Shown here one piece after another: positions 7,327 to 15,526 of a stretch of 64,000 nt of DNA. A program made the position numbers and the translations under genes. Origin of the DNA: a virus; the IMG/VR virus record IMGVR_UViG_3300021185_003853, positions 1 through 64,000 of that record. One strand, 5' to 3'. The notes under the pieces are model-generated. The model was not told where the DNA came from and searched no databases. It worked only from the letters and a program-made list of their open reading frames with translations. Numbering within the stretch: the stretch's first letter is position 1; the number at the start of each line of letters is the position of its first letter.

Positions 7327-8033
7327 TGAGTTGGCCCCAAAATCCTGATTGGGCTACGATATTACCTCAACTGCCTGTCGCATCAAGTGTTCCTAATCCA
7401 GATATAGATAATCTAGATGGCGATGCTAACACTGATGCTTATGTACTAGCCGCATGGGTCGAAATTTTGGGTCAATGGCCAAATCAAACTCTTCCTATAG
7501 ATTTGATGACTTTTGTGTTTGACATTCAAGACGGAGCATCAGGAACAACTGCAATTAACATCAATGCTACGAGTAATGCCGCTGGCTTTGCCTTTGGCGG
7601 ACAAAATCATACTATTGATATAGACGGATCATCTTCTGTCAGTATACCAACTTTAGCATCCGCAACTCAACACACTTATGTTTCATCTAGCACGAGATCG
7701 GCAGATGGGACACAGGAAACTGTGATAATAAGTTACAACTGTGACGACACGACAGTTACTGGACTAGGTTTAAGTGTTCATTACGACACTTCAAAGGTTA
7801 CACTAAATAGTGTAACGAGTGTATATGAAGGAGGCTTGTTTATACGCCCTAACTTGACCCAAAGACGAGACGAACTCTTAGAGCAACTACAGGGAAGAGT
7901 TTATAGAAAAATGACAGATGAAGAAGTAACATTATTTGACTATGTTAAGATGGGATACATAGAAGATAACCCGAATGAGACAACAAGAGATAGTTATGTA
8001 GGAAACTATCAGTTTGGAATTACGGGTCCATAA
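7326..8033 (+). CDS. Putative virion protein with cohesin-like segment
   Basis: 235 residues, not confidently recognised. The N-terminus has a short acidic DGDANTDAY stretch. The middle is beta-rich and ends with GLGLSVHYDTSKVTLNSV, which resembles the cohesin beta-sandwich signature. The C-terminal 65 residues are charged (RRDELLEQLQGRVYRKMTDE). It is translationally coupled to the Ca-repeat PAAR protein, so an interaction between the two is plausible (inference). Likely a baseplate or tail accessory protein. Confidence 0.6.
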   Translation: MSWPQNPDWATILPQLPVASSVPNPDIDNLDGDANTDAYVLAAWVEILGQWPNQTLPIDLMTFVFDIQDGASGTTAININATSNAAGFAFGGQNHTIDIDGSSSVSIPTLASATQHTYVSSSTRSADGTQETVIISYNCDDTTVTGLGLSVHYDTSKVTLNSVTSVYEGGLFIRPNLTQRRDELLEQLQGRVYRKMTDEEVTLFDYVKMGYIEDNPNETTRDSYVGNYQFGITGP

Positions 8034-8050
8034 TTAATTAGGATTAACAA

Positions 8051-11000
8051 ATGGCACTAACAAAAAGATCAGAAAAAGGAGTATCATTAACATACACCGA
8101 AATGGATGCAAACTTCACTCATTTGGGTGGAGATGGTAGCTATCAATTTCCTGCGACTGACGGTACAGCTACCCATGTTTTAGCAACGGATGGTAACGGG
8201 CAACTTAGTTTTGTTCCTCAAACTGGTGGCGGTGGCGGTGGTATCGCACTAACCGATCTTAGTGTTACTACAGGCTCTGCTTCTGGTAGTGGATCATTAT
8301 CATACAATAGCACCACTGGAGCATTTACATTCGCTTCACCTGATCTTTCTACTTACTTAACAACTGTTGCTTTTTCTGACCTTACTGGCAAACCCACAAC
8401 GATTGCAGGTTACGGCATCACTGATGCTTTTGACGGTGCGTTTAGTTCACTAACAGGAAAGCCCACAACGATTTCTGGCTATGGAATAACAGATGCTTTT
8501 GATGGAGCATTCAGTTCACTAACAGGAAAACCTACTACCATTTCTGGTTACGGCATTACAGATGCTTTTGATGGTGCTACTTCAAGTTTAACTGGCGATA
8601 TCGATCTTGCAACTCAAGTTACTGGAATACTCCCTGTTGGTAATATGGCTGCCACTGCATTGACAACGGTGCAAACTGCCGCTAATGAATCAGCACAACT
8701 TGCTTTGACAACAGAAGAGGGAGATGTAGTTGTTAGGTCAGACGAAGCCAAAACATATATGCATAATGGTGGTTCTGCAGGAACAATGGCAGATTTTACA
8801 TTGCTATCTACTCCTACAGATTCTGTTACAAGTGTTGACGGAAACACAGGTGCAGTTACGACACTACAATTAGGCACATCATCAACGACTGCACTTGCTG
8901 GCGATACCACATTTGCTTTCTCTGATATTACATCAAAGCCTACAACAATTTCTGGCTATGGTATTACCGATGCATTAGCAATTGGCACATCATCAACAAC
9001 TGCAATGGCAGGTGACACAACATTTGCATTTGCTGATATCACAAGCAAACCTACAACGATTGCGGGTTACGGCATCACTGATTCTATTGTCACATCTGAT
9101 TCATCGATTGATGCACAACCTATAAAGCAACTATACACAAATCAAGCCGCATTTCCTGCCGCAGGCACTTGGCATGGTGCGCTTGCTCATAGTCACTCAG
9201 ACGGAGCAATGTTTTTCGCTCATGGTGGATCATGGGTTCAGTTGGCCAACAATAGCAGTATTCCAACTGTGCCAAGTACTGTTAGCTCCTTCACAAACGA
9301 CTCGAACTATTTGACGACTGTTGCCTTTGCTGATTTAACAGGCAAACCTACTACCATTTCTGGTTATGGTATTACTGATGCTCTAGCGATTGGTACATCA
9401 TCAACAACAGCGATGGCAGGCGACACTACATTTGCCTTTGCTGATATTACAAGTAAGCCTACAACGATATCTGGCTATGGAATAACTGATGCATTGGCGA
9501 TTGGTACGACATCAACAACTGCCCTAGCAGGTAATACCACATTTGCATTTAGTGACATTACTTCAACACCGACTACAATAAGTGGTTATGGCATTACAGA
9601 TGCCTTTGATGGAGCAACTTCAAGTTTGACGGGTAATATTGATCTTGCATCACAAGTAACTGGAACATTGCCTGTCGGTAATATGGCCGCTACAGCACTC
9701 ACAACAGTCCAAACAGCATCAAGCGAATCTGCACAATTAGCACTCACAGCAGAAGAAGGTGATGTAGTTGTCAGATCAGATGAGAATAAAACATATATGC
9801 ACAATGGCGGTTCTGCAGGAACAATGGCAGATTTTACACTTCTTGCGACACCGACTGATGCAGTAACGAGTGTTGACGGCAATACTGGCGTAGTTACAAC
9901 ATTGCAAATTGGCACATCTGGCACGACAGCAATGGCAGGTAATACTACTTTTGCATTTGCTGACATCACCAGTAAGCCAACTACAATAAGTGGTTATGGC
10001 ATTACTGATGCGTTAGAGTTAGGTACGACTTCTAGTACAGCATTAGCAGGTGATACTGCATTACTAGAATTAGGAACATCATCAACGACTGCACTTGCAG
10101 GAAACACAACATCTTTTGGTGGAAATGCATCAACTGTAACACTTGGTACTAGTACAGGTCCACAAACAATTAACATTCAAGCTGAAACGCCATCATCAGG
10201 TCAAAATCAGTTTATTAATATTGGCACAGGTGGATCTGCAGGTAGTTCAAAAACAATCAATATAGGTACTACAACCACCGGTTATCATACTAAAAATATT
10301 AATATGGGTAACTCAAGTACATCATCAGGTACATCAAGTAACATTACGATGTATGGCACAGTGTTGATGGATGATGCCACTGTTGCCGCTACTCACACAA
10401 TTGGTGGAACAACGCAAACCGGTACAATCACTATTGGTCGTAGTACGCAATCACAAACGATTAATATAGGTACTGGTACTGTTGCCAGTTCCAAAACTAA
10501 GACAATTAATATTGGTACTGGTAATTCAAGTGGGGCAATCACAAACATCAATATAGGTCCGACAAATACATCGGCAACTCGTGCAATCGATATTAATGGC
10601 AACTTAACTGTTGATGGTACTACACAATTTGATCATATGGTGACATTCAAGTCAGATGCATCAACAGCTAATGTATACGATCAAATAGTAAGTTTTCAAG
10701 CAAAGGGTACTAGCACAAGTTGGTATGAGGCAGCCAGAATCGCAACATTAGGTTCTGGTAGCGCACCATCAAGAATGATTATTGGACAAGATAATGCCGC
10801 ACTGACATTCTTTGATGGGTTTGGTTCAAGATATGTTTACCCTGCTCATGCTGACACAGGCGCAGGCACAAATGGCGTTTGTGATTTGGGTTCTTATAGT
10901 GCAAGATTTAAACTTGGTCGATTCTCAAGTGGCACAACAACATCTTCTGATAGAAACGAAAAGCGAGATATTGAAGAATTGACTGCCGCTGAGTTAAGAG

Positions 11001-11311
11001 TAGCAGTTCGATGTAAGCCACTACTTCGCAAGTATCGTAGAATTGATGCTTATGAAGAAAAGGGTGAAGCGGCTCGTATTCACTTTGGTATCATTGCTCA
11101 AGACCTTGATGATGCGTTTACAGCAGAAGGTTTGGATGCTCATCGATATGCAATGTTCATGGAAGATACTTGGTATGAATACGAAGGTGGTGTAGTATCG
11201 TATCCAACATTAGAAGATATACCTGAAGAGCATCGTGCAAATGCAACAGAACACACAGCAATGGGTGTCAGATACGAACAACTACTTGCGTTCATGATTG
11301 CCGCCTTATAA
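8051..11311 (+). CDS. Tail fibre with S74 intramolecular chaperone
   Basis: 1086 residues. N-terminal TEMDANFTHLGG motif common in phage fibres; nine copies of a KPTTI-[AS]-GYGITDA repeat between about residues 115 and 660; then trimeric-fibre-like TINIGT repeats (residues 700-860); and a C-terminal peptidase S74 domain from about residue 965: SSDRNEKRDIEEL with the auto-cleavage Ser, FGIIAQDLDDAF, and GVRYEQLLAFMIAAL. S74 domains trimerise the fibre and cut themselves off. Probably the host-recognition fibre. Two large internal blocks are duplicated (8560-8976 and 9598-10014). Confidence 0.9.
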   Translation: MALTKRSEKGVSLTYTEMDANFTHLGGDGSYQFPATDGTATHVLATDGNGQLSFVPQTGGGGGGIALTDLSVTTGSASGSGSLSYNSTTGAFTFASPDLSTYLTTVAFSDLTGKPTTIAGYGITDAFDGAFSSLTGKPTTISGYGITDAFDGAFSSLTGKPTTISGYGITDAFDGATSSLTGDIDLATQVTGILPVGNMAATALTTVQTAANESAQLALTTEEGDVVVRSDEAKTYMHNGGSAGTMADFTLLSTPTDSVTSVDGNTGAVTTLQLGTSSTTALAGDTTFAFSDITSKPTTISGYGITDALAIGTSSTTAMAGDTTFAFADITSKPTTIAGYGITDSIVTSDSSIDAQPIKQLYTNQAAFPAAGTWHGALAHSHSDGAMFFAHGGSWVQLANNSSIPTVPSTVSSFTNDSNYLTTVAFADLTGKPTTISGYGITDALAIGTSSTTAMAGDTTFAFADITSKPTTISGYGITDALAIGTTSTTALAGNTTFAFSDITSTPTTISGYGITDAFDGATSSLTGNIDLASQVTGTLPVGNMAATALTTVQTASSESAQLALTAEEGDVVVRSDENKTYMHNGGSAGTMADFTLLATPTDAVTSVDGNTGVVTTLQIGTSGTTAMAGNTTFAFADITSKPTTISGYGITDALELGTTSSTALAGDTALLELGTSSTTALAGNTTSFGGNASTVTLGTSTGPQTINIQAETPSSGQNQFINIGTGGSAGSSKTINIGTTTTGYHTKNINMGNSSTSSGTSSNITMYGTVLMDDATVAATHTIGGTTQTGTITIGRSTQSQTINIGTGTVASSKTKTINIGTGNSSGAITNINIGPTNTSATRAIDINGNLTVDGTTQFDHMVTFKSDASTANVYDQIVSFQAKGTSTSWYEAARIATLGSGSAPSRMIIGQDNAALTFFDGFGSRYVYPAHADTGAGTNGVCDLGSYSARFKLGRFSSGTTTSSDRNEKRDIEELTAAELRVAVRCKPLLRKYRRIDAYEEKGEAARIHFGIIAQDLDDAFTAEGLDAHRYAMFMEDTWYEYEGGVVSYPTLEDIPEEHRANATEHTAMGVRYEQLLAFMIAAL
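8560..10014 (+). repeat. Duplicated 417-bp block inside the tail fibre
   Basis: Segments 8560-8976 and 9598-10014 encode nearly the same 139 residues (both contain LPVGNMAATALTTVQTA and SAGTMADFTLL) at a constant offset of 1038 bp. Synonymous sites have diverged, so it is an old duplication kept by selection on the protein. Confidence 0.8.
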
Positions 11312-11343
11312 CTCCTGGTTATATGCTTATAACAAAATAGTCT

Positions 11344-11371
11344 TTGACTTTTCTCTCCAATTTGATATAAT
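11344..11371 (+). promoter_or_regulatory. Sigma70-like early promoter
   Basis: TTGACT 11344-11349 and TATAAT 11366-11371, 16 bp spacer; leader contains TAGAGAG before the start at 11401. A weak AU-rich hairpin (GTTATA/TATAAC) lies just upstream after the fibre gene. Confidence 0.8.
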
Positions 11372-11400
11372 ACTTGTATTGAATAGATAGAGAGATGATT

Positions 11401-11706
11401 ATGTATACACGATTTGATAAAGAGCAGTTCACATGGGATGGTTCATTTCTCATGTACAACGGTCCTTACAACGGATCTAAGACAATGGATGAAGTTAAGC
11501 CAAATTGTCACCCATCTTGGGTAGGTAAGATGAAGCCCGCATTTATCGCACGATTCAAATATGGTTCTAAGCCTTGGAAATCTTGGGTAAACTTCTTAGT
11601 GAAGAATGCTCATGTTGAAATCTACTTGAAACTAGCAGAAGAGTTTACTCCGGCTGAAGCGATGAGTATGCTTGGATTCAAACCGAGAAAAAAGTCTAAT
11701 GTTTAA
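11401..11706 (+). CDS. Conserved hypothetical protein, 101 aa
   Basis: Start placed at the second ATG (11401), since GAGAG sits at proper distance from it and only 1 bp from the ATG at 11395; other genes in this region use the same GAGAGA-7 nt-ATG layout. Contains KPWKSWVNFLVKNAHVEIYL and a C-terminal basic tail KPRKKSNV. I do not recognise a domain. Overlaps the exonuclease gene by 8 bp, so they may function together. Confidence 0.65.
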   Translation: MYTRFDKEQFTWDGSFLMYNGPYNGSKTMDEVKPNCHPSWVGKMKPAFIARFKYGSKPWKSWVNFLVKNAHVEIYLKLAEEFTPAEAMSMLGFKPRKKSNV

Positions 11707-12373
11707 TCATGTCGAACACGGCTATGCGCTCCAAGAGTTGCAAGCCAACATTGTCAAGAAAGTCGGGCGTTTATACACAACGCCTGACGGCAAGAAACTC
11801 CCTTCCATTACTACTGTTCTAGGTGCTACTCAAGACAAATCTGGTCTTGATGCTTGGCGTAAACGAGTTGGTGAAGAAGAAGCAAATCGAGTCATGGCTC
11901 AAGCCTCTACTCGTGGTACTGCGGTGCACCAACTCGCAGAAGATTATGTGAACAACGAAGAGAACTGGAGTAAGGGTGCTATGCCTGCTAACCTGTTCAC
12001 TTTTAACACGATTAAGCCTTTGCTTGATAAGCATATGAATAACATATGGATTCAAGAGGCACCGCTCTACAGTGAGCGATTAGAGGTTGCTGGTCGTGTG
12101 GACTGTATCGCAGAGTGGGATGGAGTACTATCTATTGTGGATTACAAGACCTCTAAACGACCCAAGAAGCGAGAGTATGTCGAAGGTTACTTCATACAAG
12201 AAGCGGCTTATGCGGCCATGTTTCTTGAACGAACTGGTGTTCCAATCAAGCAAATTGTAACTGTAATTGCTGTGGATGATAACGAGCCACAAGTCTTTGT
12301 TGAAAAGACAATGGACCATTTGCCTAAGTTTGTGGAAGCCAGACAAAAATTTAGAGAAAAATTTGGGTTTTAG
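11699..12373 (+). CDS. PD-(D/E)XK exonuclease
   Basis: 224 residues from ATG 11699 (longer in-frame starts would lie deep inside the upstream gene). The nuclease core is visible: RGTAVHQLAEDYV (motif with catalytic His/Glu), GRVDCIAEWDGVLSIVDYKTSK (D-x(n)-D-x-K core) and QEAAYAAMF. The fold is RecB/lambda-exonuclease-like, and homologues are common in marine T4-like phages. Likely roles are host DNA degradation or recombination; neither can be decided here. Confidence 0.85.
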   Translation: MFNHVEHGYALQELQANIVKKVGRLYTTPDGKKLPSITTVLGATQDKSGLDAWRKRVGEEEANRVMAQASTRGTAVHQLAEDYVNNEENWSKGAMPANLFTFNTIKPLLDKHMNNIWIQEAPLYSERLEVAGRVDCIAEWDGVLSIVDYKTSKRPKKREYVEGYFIQEAAYAAMFLERTGVPIKQIVTVIAVDDNEPQVFVEKTMDHLPKFVEARQKFREKFGF

Positions 12374-12376
12374 GGG

Positions 12377-12404
12377 TTGACTTTAATCTTCAACCTGCTA
12401 TAAT
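12377..12404 (+). promoter_or_regulatory. Sigma70-like early promoter (cassette A)
   Basis: TTGACT 12377-12382, TATAAT 12399-12404, 16 bp spacer. The spacer and the following ATAAATTGAGTT leader are nearly identical to those of the 14058 promoter. Confidence 0.85.
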
Positions 12405-12438
12405 ATATGTATAAATTGAGTTAATGAGAGAGATTGCT

Positions 12439-12660
12439 ATGTCTACACTAAATTATGATGTTTCTTTTGATATCAAACACATTGATGATATCAGTACTTA
12501 CAAAGGTTTTATCCCATCTGGATATGATCTGATTGAATATGAGAAAGACACAGACCCAGTCGAGGGTACTGTTCTCTACGGCTTTGATGAGATTGGTCTG
12601 GCTGTCTCTTGGGGTGAAGTCAAGAACCCTGCTTACGCATTCATCAAGGCTAATTTCTAA
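12439..12660 (+). CDS. Hypothetical protein, 73 aa
   Basis: Start at ATG 12439, 7 bp after GAGAGA (an in-frame ATG at 12424 would lie before that site). Compact, acidic (FDIKHIDDIS, YEKDTDPVEGTV). No family recognised. First gene of a string of overlapping small early genes up to 13435. Confidence 0.6.
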   Translation: MSTLNYDVSFDIKHIDDISTYKGFIPSGYDLIEYEKDTDPVEGTVLYGFDEIGLAVSWGEVKNPAYAFIKANF

Positions 12661-12839
12661 TGATAACTTGGTGGAAAGAAGTTACTGATTGGCAATATCC
12701 CAATCACACCTATGGTCTGAACAAACAAGGTTGGGCTGTAGCGTATATCAAGAATGGAACTGAAGAAGTGATCGAGTTTACAAACCCACTGAAGCAGTTC
12801 TCAAAAACTCGTAGAAAATTTAAGAAGGTGAAAGTATGA
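12660..12839 (+). CDS. Hypothetical basic protein, 59 aa
   Basis: ATG 12660 overlaps the previous stop (TAATG), and its stop overlaps the next ATG (ATGA at 12836-12839). Begins MITWWKEVTDWQYPNH and ends with the basic tail FSKTRRKFKKVKV. Overlaps on both sides support it as a real gene. Function unknown. Confidence 0.6.
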   Translation: MITWWKEVTDWQYPNHTYGLNKQGWAVAYIKNGTEEVIEFTNPLKQFSKTRRKFKKVKV

Positions 12840-13021
12840 ATTATATTGTTCGTCAAGTAACGACACACAAAGTTCTTGCGGGTATATTCGAACCATTTAG
12901 AACTTATGAGTCTGCACTTGCTTATGCACAAGAGGTCGCTGAGTTTGAAGGACCTACTTATGTTGATTTGTTAGAAAATATTGATAAACAATTTTGGGGA
13001 GTAGAAAGTGGAAAAAGTTAA
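12836..13021 (+). CDS. Hypothetical protein, 61 aa
   Basis: Coupled by ATGA to the previous gene. Begins MNYIVRQVTTHKVLAGIF, with YESALAYAQEVAEFEGPTYV in the middle, an arrangement of a beta hairpin followed by a helix seen in many small phage early proteins. No known function. Confidence 0.6.
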   Translation: MNYIVRQVTTHKVLAGIFEPFRTYESALAYAQEVAEFEGPTYVDLLENIDKQFWGVESGKS

Positions 13022-13232
13022 TTTTGATGGTCTAACTGACCATGAGTTGTATATCTTTGAGGGGGTTAGAGATTCAGTCTTGGCTAACAATAGCCTTCAG
13101 GACTTTCTCGGAGAAGCAATTCTGTATGATGAAGAGACGGGTAGCAGTTACTCTGATGCCTTATATGATATGATTGATGTTATCGCAAAGCATCACTTTG
13201 ATGAAATGGTAATCACTGAGGATGCAGAGTAA
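13008..13232 (+). CDS. Hypothetical protein, 74 aa, GTG start
   Basis: GTG 13008 is placed 6 bp after GGGGAG. Acidic helical product (ELYIFEGVRDSVLANNSL). Overlaps both neighbours by a few bases. No family recognised. Confidence 0.6.
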   Translation: MEKVNFDGLTDHELYIFEGVRDSVLANNSLQDFLGEAILYDEETGSSYSDALYDMIDVIAKHHFDEMVITEDAE

Positions 13233-13435
13233 TGTGGGTAGCAAAACCAAATCTAAACAATAGTCGAGATATCCAAAAGTTTGAGAATGTGAAAGATGCT
13301 GTAAAATATCTCGAAGAATTCACTGGAATTGAGATGGCTTATGATAGAGATAGAAAAACTAAAGAAGTTACTTACGACTGGGAAATCATTGGAAAACTCT
13401 GGGAAGAAGAAGCAGAGTCGCAAGTCGGAGTGTAA
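13232..13435 (+). CDS. Hypothetical protein, 67 aa
   Basis: TAATG overlap with the preceding gene. Begins MWVAKPNLNNSRDIQKFENV and ends acidic (LWEEEAESQVGV). No family recognised. The next 78 bp to 13514 hold no convincing gene. Confidence 0.55.
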   Translation: MWVAKPNLNNSRDIQKFENVKDAVKYLEEFTGIEMAYDRDRKTKEVTYDWEIIGKLWEEEAESQVGV

Positions 13436-13513
13436 GTGGAAGGTGCAAAAGCACGACCAGGCAAAGCACAGAAAATATAGTGCTGTATTTGATGACCATT
13501 GTATGTGAGAACT

Positions 13514-14050
13514 ATGAATATATTTGTACTTGATGAATCGCCTAAGGTGTCTGCACAGTACCATTGTGACAAACACGCCGTAAAGATGATCGTTGAATCT
13601 GCCCAGATGCTATCAACTGCTCACCGTATGCTTGATGGTATTGAGGAGGTAAGACGAACCAAGACTGGTAGAAAGGGTAGATACTACAAACTTCAAGATA
13701 GTCGTGAGAATGTAATGTACAAAGCGGTACACTACAATCACCCATCTACTGTTTGGACTAGGCAATCTAAAGCAAACTATGATTGGCACTACAAGTTGTT
13801 TCATGAACTTTGTAAAGAATACACTCACAGGTATGGCAAAGTCCATATGACTGAAACTAAGTTATTGAGTGTTCTTTCTAAAGCACCTGACAACATTCCT
13901 GACGATATTGGTTTGACTAAATTTCCACAAGCCATGCCAGATTACTGTAAAATGGCTGATTCTGTTCAGGCATATAGGAAGTACTACATCAATGAGAAGA
14001 AGTACTTTGCCAAGTGGACAAATCGTAAAGTTCCTTCATGGTTCTTGTAA
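13514..14050 (+). CDS. Conserved phage protein with HCDKH motif
   Basis: 178 residues from ATG 13514. The N-terminus MNIFVLDESPKVSAQYHCDK, followed by HAVKMIVESAQMLSTAH, is a strongly conserved signature I know from many cyanophages and large dsDNA viruses, where the protein is usually left unnamed. His/Cys/Asp/Lys/His clustering and later conserved HPSTVWTRQSKANYDW suggest an enzyme or metal site; a DNA-repair or nuclease role is conceivable, but I have no firm basis. An in-frame ATG at 13499 would add five residues. Confidence 0.75.
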   Translation: MNIFVLDESPKVSAQYHCDKHAVKMIVESAQMLSTAHRMLDGIEEVRRTKTGRKGRYYKLQDSRENVMYKAVHYNHPSTVWTRQSKANYDWHYKLFHELCKEYTHRYGKVHMTETKLLSVLSKAPDNIPDDIGLTKFPQAMPDYCKMADSVQAYRKYYINEKKYFAKWTNRKVPSWFL

Positions 14051-14057
14051 AAAAAGG

Positions 14058-14085
14058 TTGACTTTAATCTTAAACCTGCTATAAT
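14058..14085 (+). promoter_or_regulatory. Sigma70-like early promoter (cassette A, second copy)
   Basis: TTGACT 14058-14063, TATAAT 14080-14085, 16 bp spacer differing by one base from that of the 12377 promoter, and the same ATAAATTGAGTTGAGAGA-type leader. Confidence 0.85.
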
Positions 14086-14117
14086 GGTACTATAAATTGA
14101 GTTGAGAGAGAATGATT

Positions 14118-14306
14118 ATGTACGAAGATATCCTTGAAAGTGCGTTAAAAAGTGAGATGACTTATGTTTCATTTGAAGATGGAACTGAATGGGTTGCCCC
14201 CTTGTTGTCGTTTTCTGTGTTAGACAAGTATTTTTGGGACCTTGTGAATCATAGACCTTTAAAGGCTACGGACATGGGTCGTGATTCTAGATTTTTAGGA
14301 GCGTAA
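14118..14306 (+). CDS. Hypothetical protein, 62 aa
   Basis: Start at the second ATG (14118), 8 bp after GAGAGA, as in the 11401 gene. Begins MYEDILESALKSEMTYVSFE. Unknown function. Confidence 0.55.
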   Translation: MYEDILESALKSEMTYVSFEDGTEWVAPLLSFSVLDKYFWDLVNHRPLKATDMGRDSRFLGA

Positions 14307-14307
14307 T

Positions 14308-14481
14308 ATGAAGTATTTAAGTGTGCATGAAGTTCAAATGGCTTATGATCTGCTAGTGGGAATGAATCCACAGATCATCAATGATGCTCAAAAATTTGTT
14401 GAGTTGCTTGTTAGAGTGTATGAAGATGATACCGTTAAGGTAGGTTGGAATGAAGTTCGTCTAGCCTTGAGAAATCTCTAA
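14308..14481 (+). CDS. Hypothetical protein, 57 aa
   Basis: ATG 14308 with AGGAGC upstream; TAA 14479-14481 overlaps the next ATG (TAATG). Helical product (EVQMAYDLLVGMNPQIINDA) ending VGWNEVRLALRNL. Unknown function, but the overlap and ribosome-binding site support it. Confidence 0.6.
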   Translation: MKYLSVHEVQMAYDLLVGMNPQIINDAQKFVELLVRVYEDDTVKVGWNEVRLALRNL

Positions 14482-14717
14482 TGATGAGATCACGGTACGA
14501 GATGCCGATAACAAGAATTGTGAAGACACTCCATTCGAAGAGTGATCTTCCGTTATGTGCATCCATATTTGAGAAGTTAGCCGCAGACGGCACACTCCAT
14601 TATGGATGTAGAATGTTTCGTAACGGCAAGTTTGCCCGAGACGAATTTTATCCACAAAAGTCTATGAGTTATGTTGAAGTAATTGCTGAGAAATGGACAG
14701 AGGGGAAGATACGATGA
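14481..14717 (+). CDS. Small conserved phage protein (EDAAENW-like family, copy 1)
   Basis: 78 residues. The C-terminal half (GCRMFRNGKFARDEFYPQKS, then MSYVEVIAEKWTEGKIR) has the same layout as the protein at 37388 (IRYIDPAGQVLATETHPGKS, then LQWVEDAAENWALGI): a beta hairpin, a Lys-Ser turn and a Trp-containing helix. Such small proteins recur across marine T4-like genomes. Function unknown. Confidence 0.6.
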   Translation: MMRSRYEMPITRIVKTLHSKSDLPLCASIFEKLAADGTLHYGCRMFRNGKFARDEFYPQKSMSYVEVIAEKWTEGKIR

Positions 14718-14875
14718 TTGATATTATTCTAAATATTTTATTGTTTATAGGTGGCGTAATAGGTTTTACGCTTAGTTTTAAAGTATTGCTTGGTCTTGAG
14801 AAAGAGCATTCAGAACGCAGAAAGCTATATCAAGAAGGTAAGACTGACTACTATGGCAACAAGATAGACGATTAG
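14714..14875 (+). CDS. Small single-pass membrane protein, 53 aa
   Basis: ATG 14714 follows GAGGGGAAG at good distance, so the longer in-frame start at 14693 is rejected. One hydrophobic helix (IILNILLFIGGVIGFTLSF) followed by a charged cytoplasmic-type tail (EKEHSERRKLYQEGK). Unknown role. Confidence 0.6.
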   Translation: MIDIILNILLFIGGVIGFTLSFKVLLGLEKEHSERRKLYQEGKTDYYGNKIDD

Positions 14876-14881
14876 AGATTC

Positions 14882-14957
14882 GGGCCCATAGCATAACGGT
14901 TAATGCATCCGACTCATAATCGGCAGACTCTTGGTTCAAATCCAAGTGGGCCCACCA
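14882..14957 (+). tRNA. tRNA with CAT anticodon, probably tRNA-Ile2 (AUA)
   Basis: Complete cloverleaf: acceptor GGGCCCA/TGGGCCC, D stem GCAT/ATGC, anticodon loop CTCATAA with CAT, T stem CTTGG/CCAAG with loop TTCAAAT, encoded CCA. The anticodon arm CGACTCATAATCG is the same as in E. coli ileX, which suggests a tRNA-Ile2 (lysidine-modified, reads AUA) rather than Met. The outermost anticodon-stem pair is T-C, a mismatch. It would help an AT-rich phage decode ATA. Confidence 0.88.
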
Positions 14958-15026
14958 GACTTTAGAGAACATAGCCTTGGACCGTTATGTCAGAATGACT
15001 GCGCTGTAAAGACAGTCCCGATTTAT

Positions 15027-15101
15027 TCCGAAGTAGCACAATGGTAGTGCATCTGACTGTTAATCAGAGGGTTGTTGGTTCGAGTCCAACCTTCGGAGCC
15101 A
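15027..15101 (+). tRNA. tRNA-Asn (GTT)
   Basis: Acceptor TCCGAAG/CTTCGGA, D arm with GGTAG, anticodon loop CTGTTAA (GTT), T arm GTTGG-TTCGAGT-CCAAC, discriminator G and encoded CCA. 69 bp after the first tRNA; the spacer holds a GACTG/CAGTC hairpin with a CTGTAAA loop sequence. Confidence 0.9.
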
Positions 15102-15127
15102 TTTTGAAAAAAAAGTGAAAAAAAGGG

Positions 15128-15155
15128 TTGACATTCCACGTGGATTTGTTATAAT
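15128..15155 (+). promoter_or_regulatory. Sigma70-like early promoter (cassette B)
   Basis: TTGACA 15128-15133, TATAAT 15150-15155, 16 bp spacer. Downstream ATGTACTTAATTGATGAGAG is identical to the leader of the 25543 promoter. Confidence 0.85.
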
Positions 15156-15183
15156 ATGTACTTAATTGATGAGAGTTTATGAG

Positions 15184-15333
15184 ATGAGTGACGAAGTTAA
15201 CGAAGCCTTGCTTGAAAAATTATATGAAGATGCGCTTGAAAACTTACAAAAATATACGACTCTGAGTGATGAAGAGAAAGAAGAGATCGCTCTTGAGACT
15301 GCTGAAGAATTATTTGCTGAGATGAGTGTTTAA
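15184..15333 (+). CDS. Small acidic helical protein, 49 aa
   Basis: ATG 15184 to TAA 15331-15333, first gene behind a strong promoter. Highly acidic and helical (EALLEKLYEDALENLQKY; LSDEEKEEIALETAEELF). Short acidic proteins expressed early are often host-protein inhibitors or DNA mimics, but this is speculation for this one. Confidence 0.6.
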   Translation: MSDEVNEALLEKLYEDALENLQKYTTLSDEEKEEIALETAEELFAEMSV

Positions 15334-15336
15334 ATT

Positions 15337-15525
15337 ATGATTACATTTTTAGGTTATATTGGTAGTTTCGTGATGGTTATTTTTGCCTTCACTATGGTTA
15401 CAGAGTTTGCTATTATTGGTCTGACTCTGATGACACTTCAAGCCGCTAGAGCGGGTCTTTGGAACTTCGTGATACTCAACATCATTTCTATCATTGGTTT
15501 TTCATCTAATTTAGGGAGTTTATAG
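15337..15525 (+). CDS. Small membrane protein, 62 aa, two helices
   Basis: Two predicted membrane helices (FLGYIGSFVMVIFAFTMVTE and NFVILNIISIIGFSS). Lies in the same operon as the preceding acidic protein. Unknown role; an inner-membrane exclusion or holin-like role cannot be judged. Confidence 0.6.
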   Translation: MITFLGYIGSFVMVIFAFTMVTEFAIIGLTLMTLQAARAGLWNFVILNIISIIGFSSNLGSL

Positions 15526-15526
15526 T

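Noticed and set aside
14958-15026. Third tRNA gene between the two tRNAs
   Set aside because: Only an anticodon-arm-like hairpin is visible; no acceptor or T arm, so it is reported only as a possible relic.
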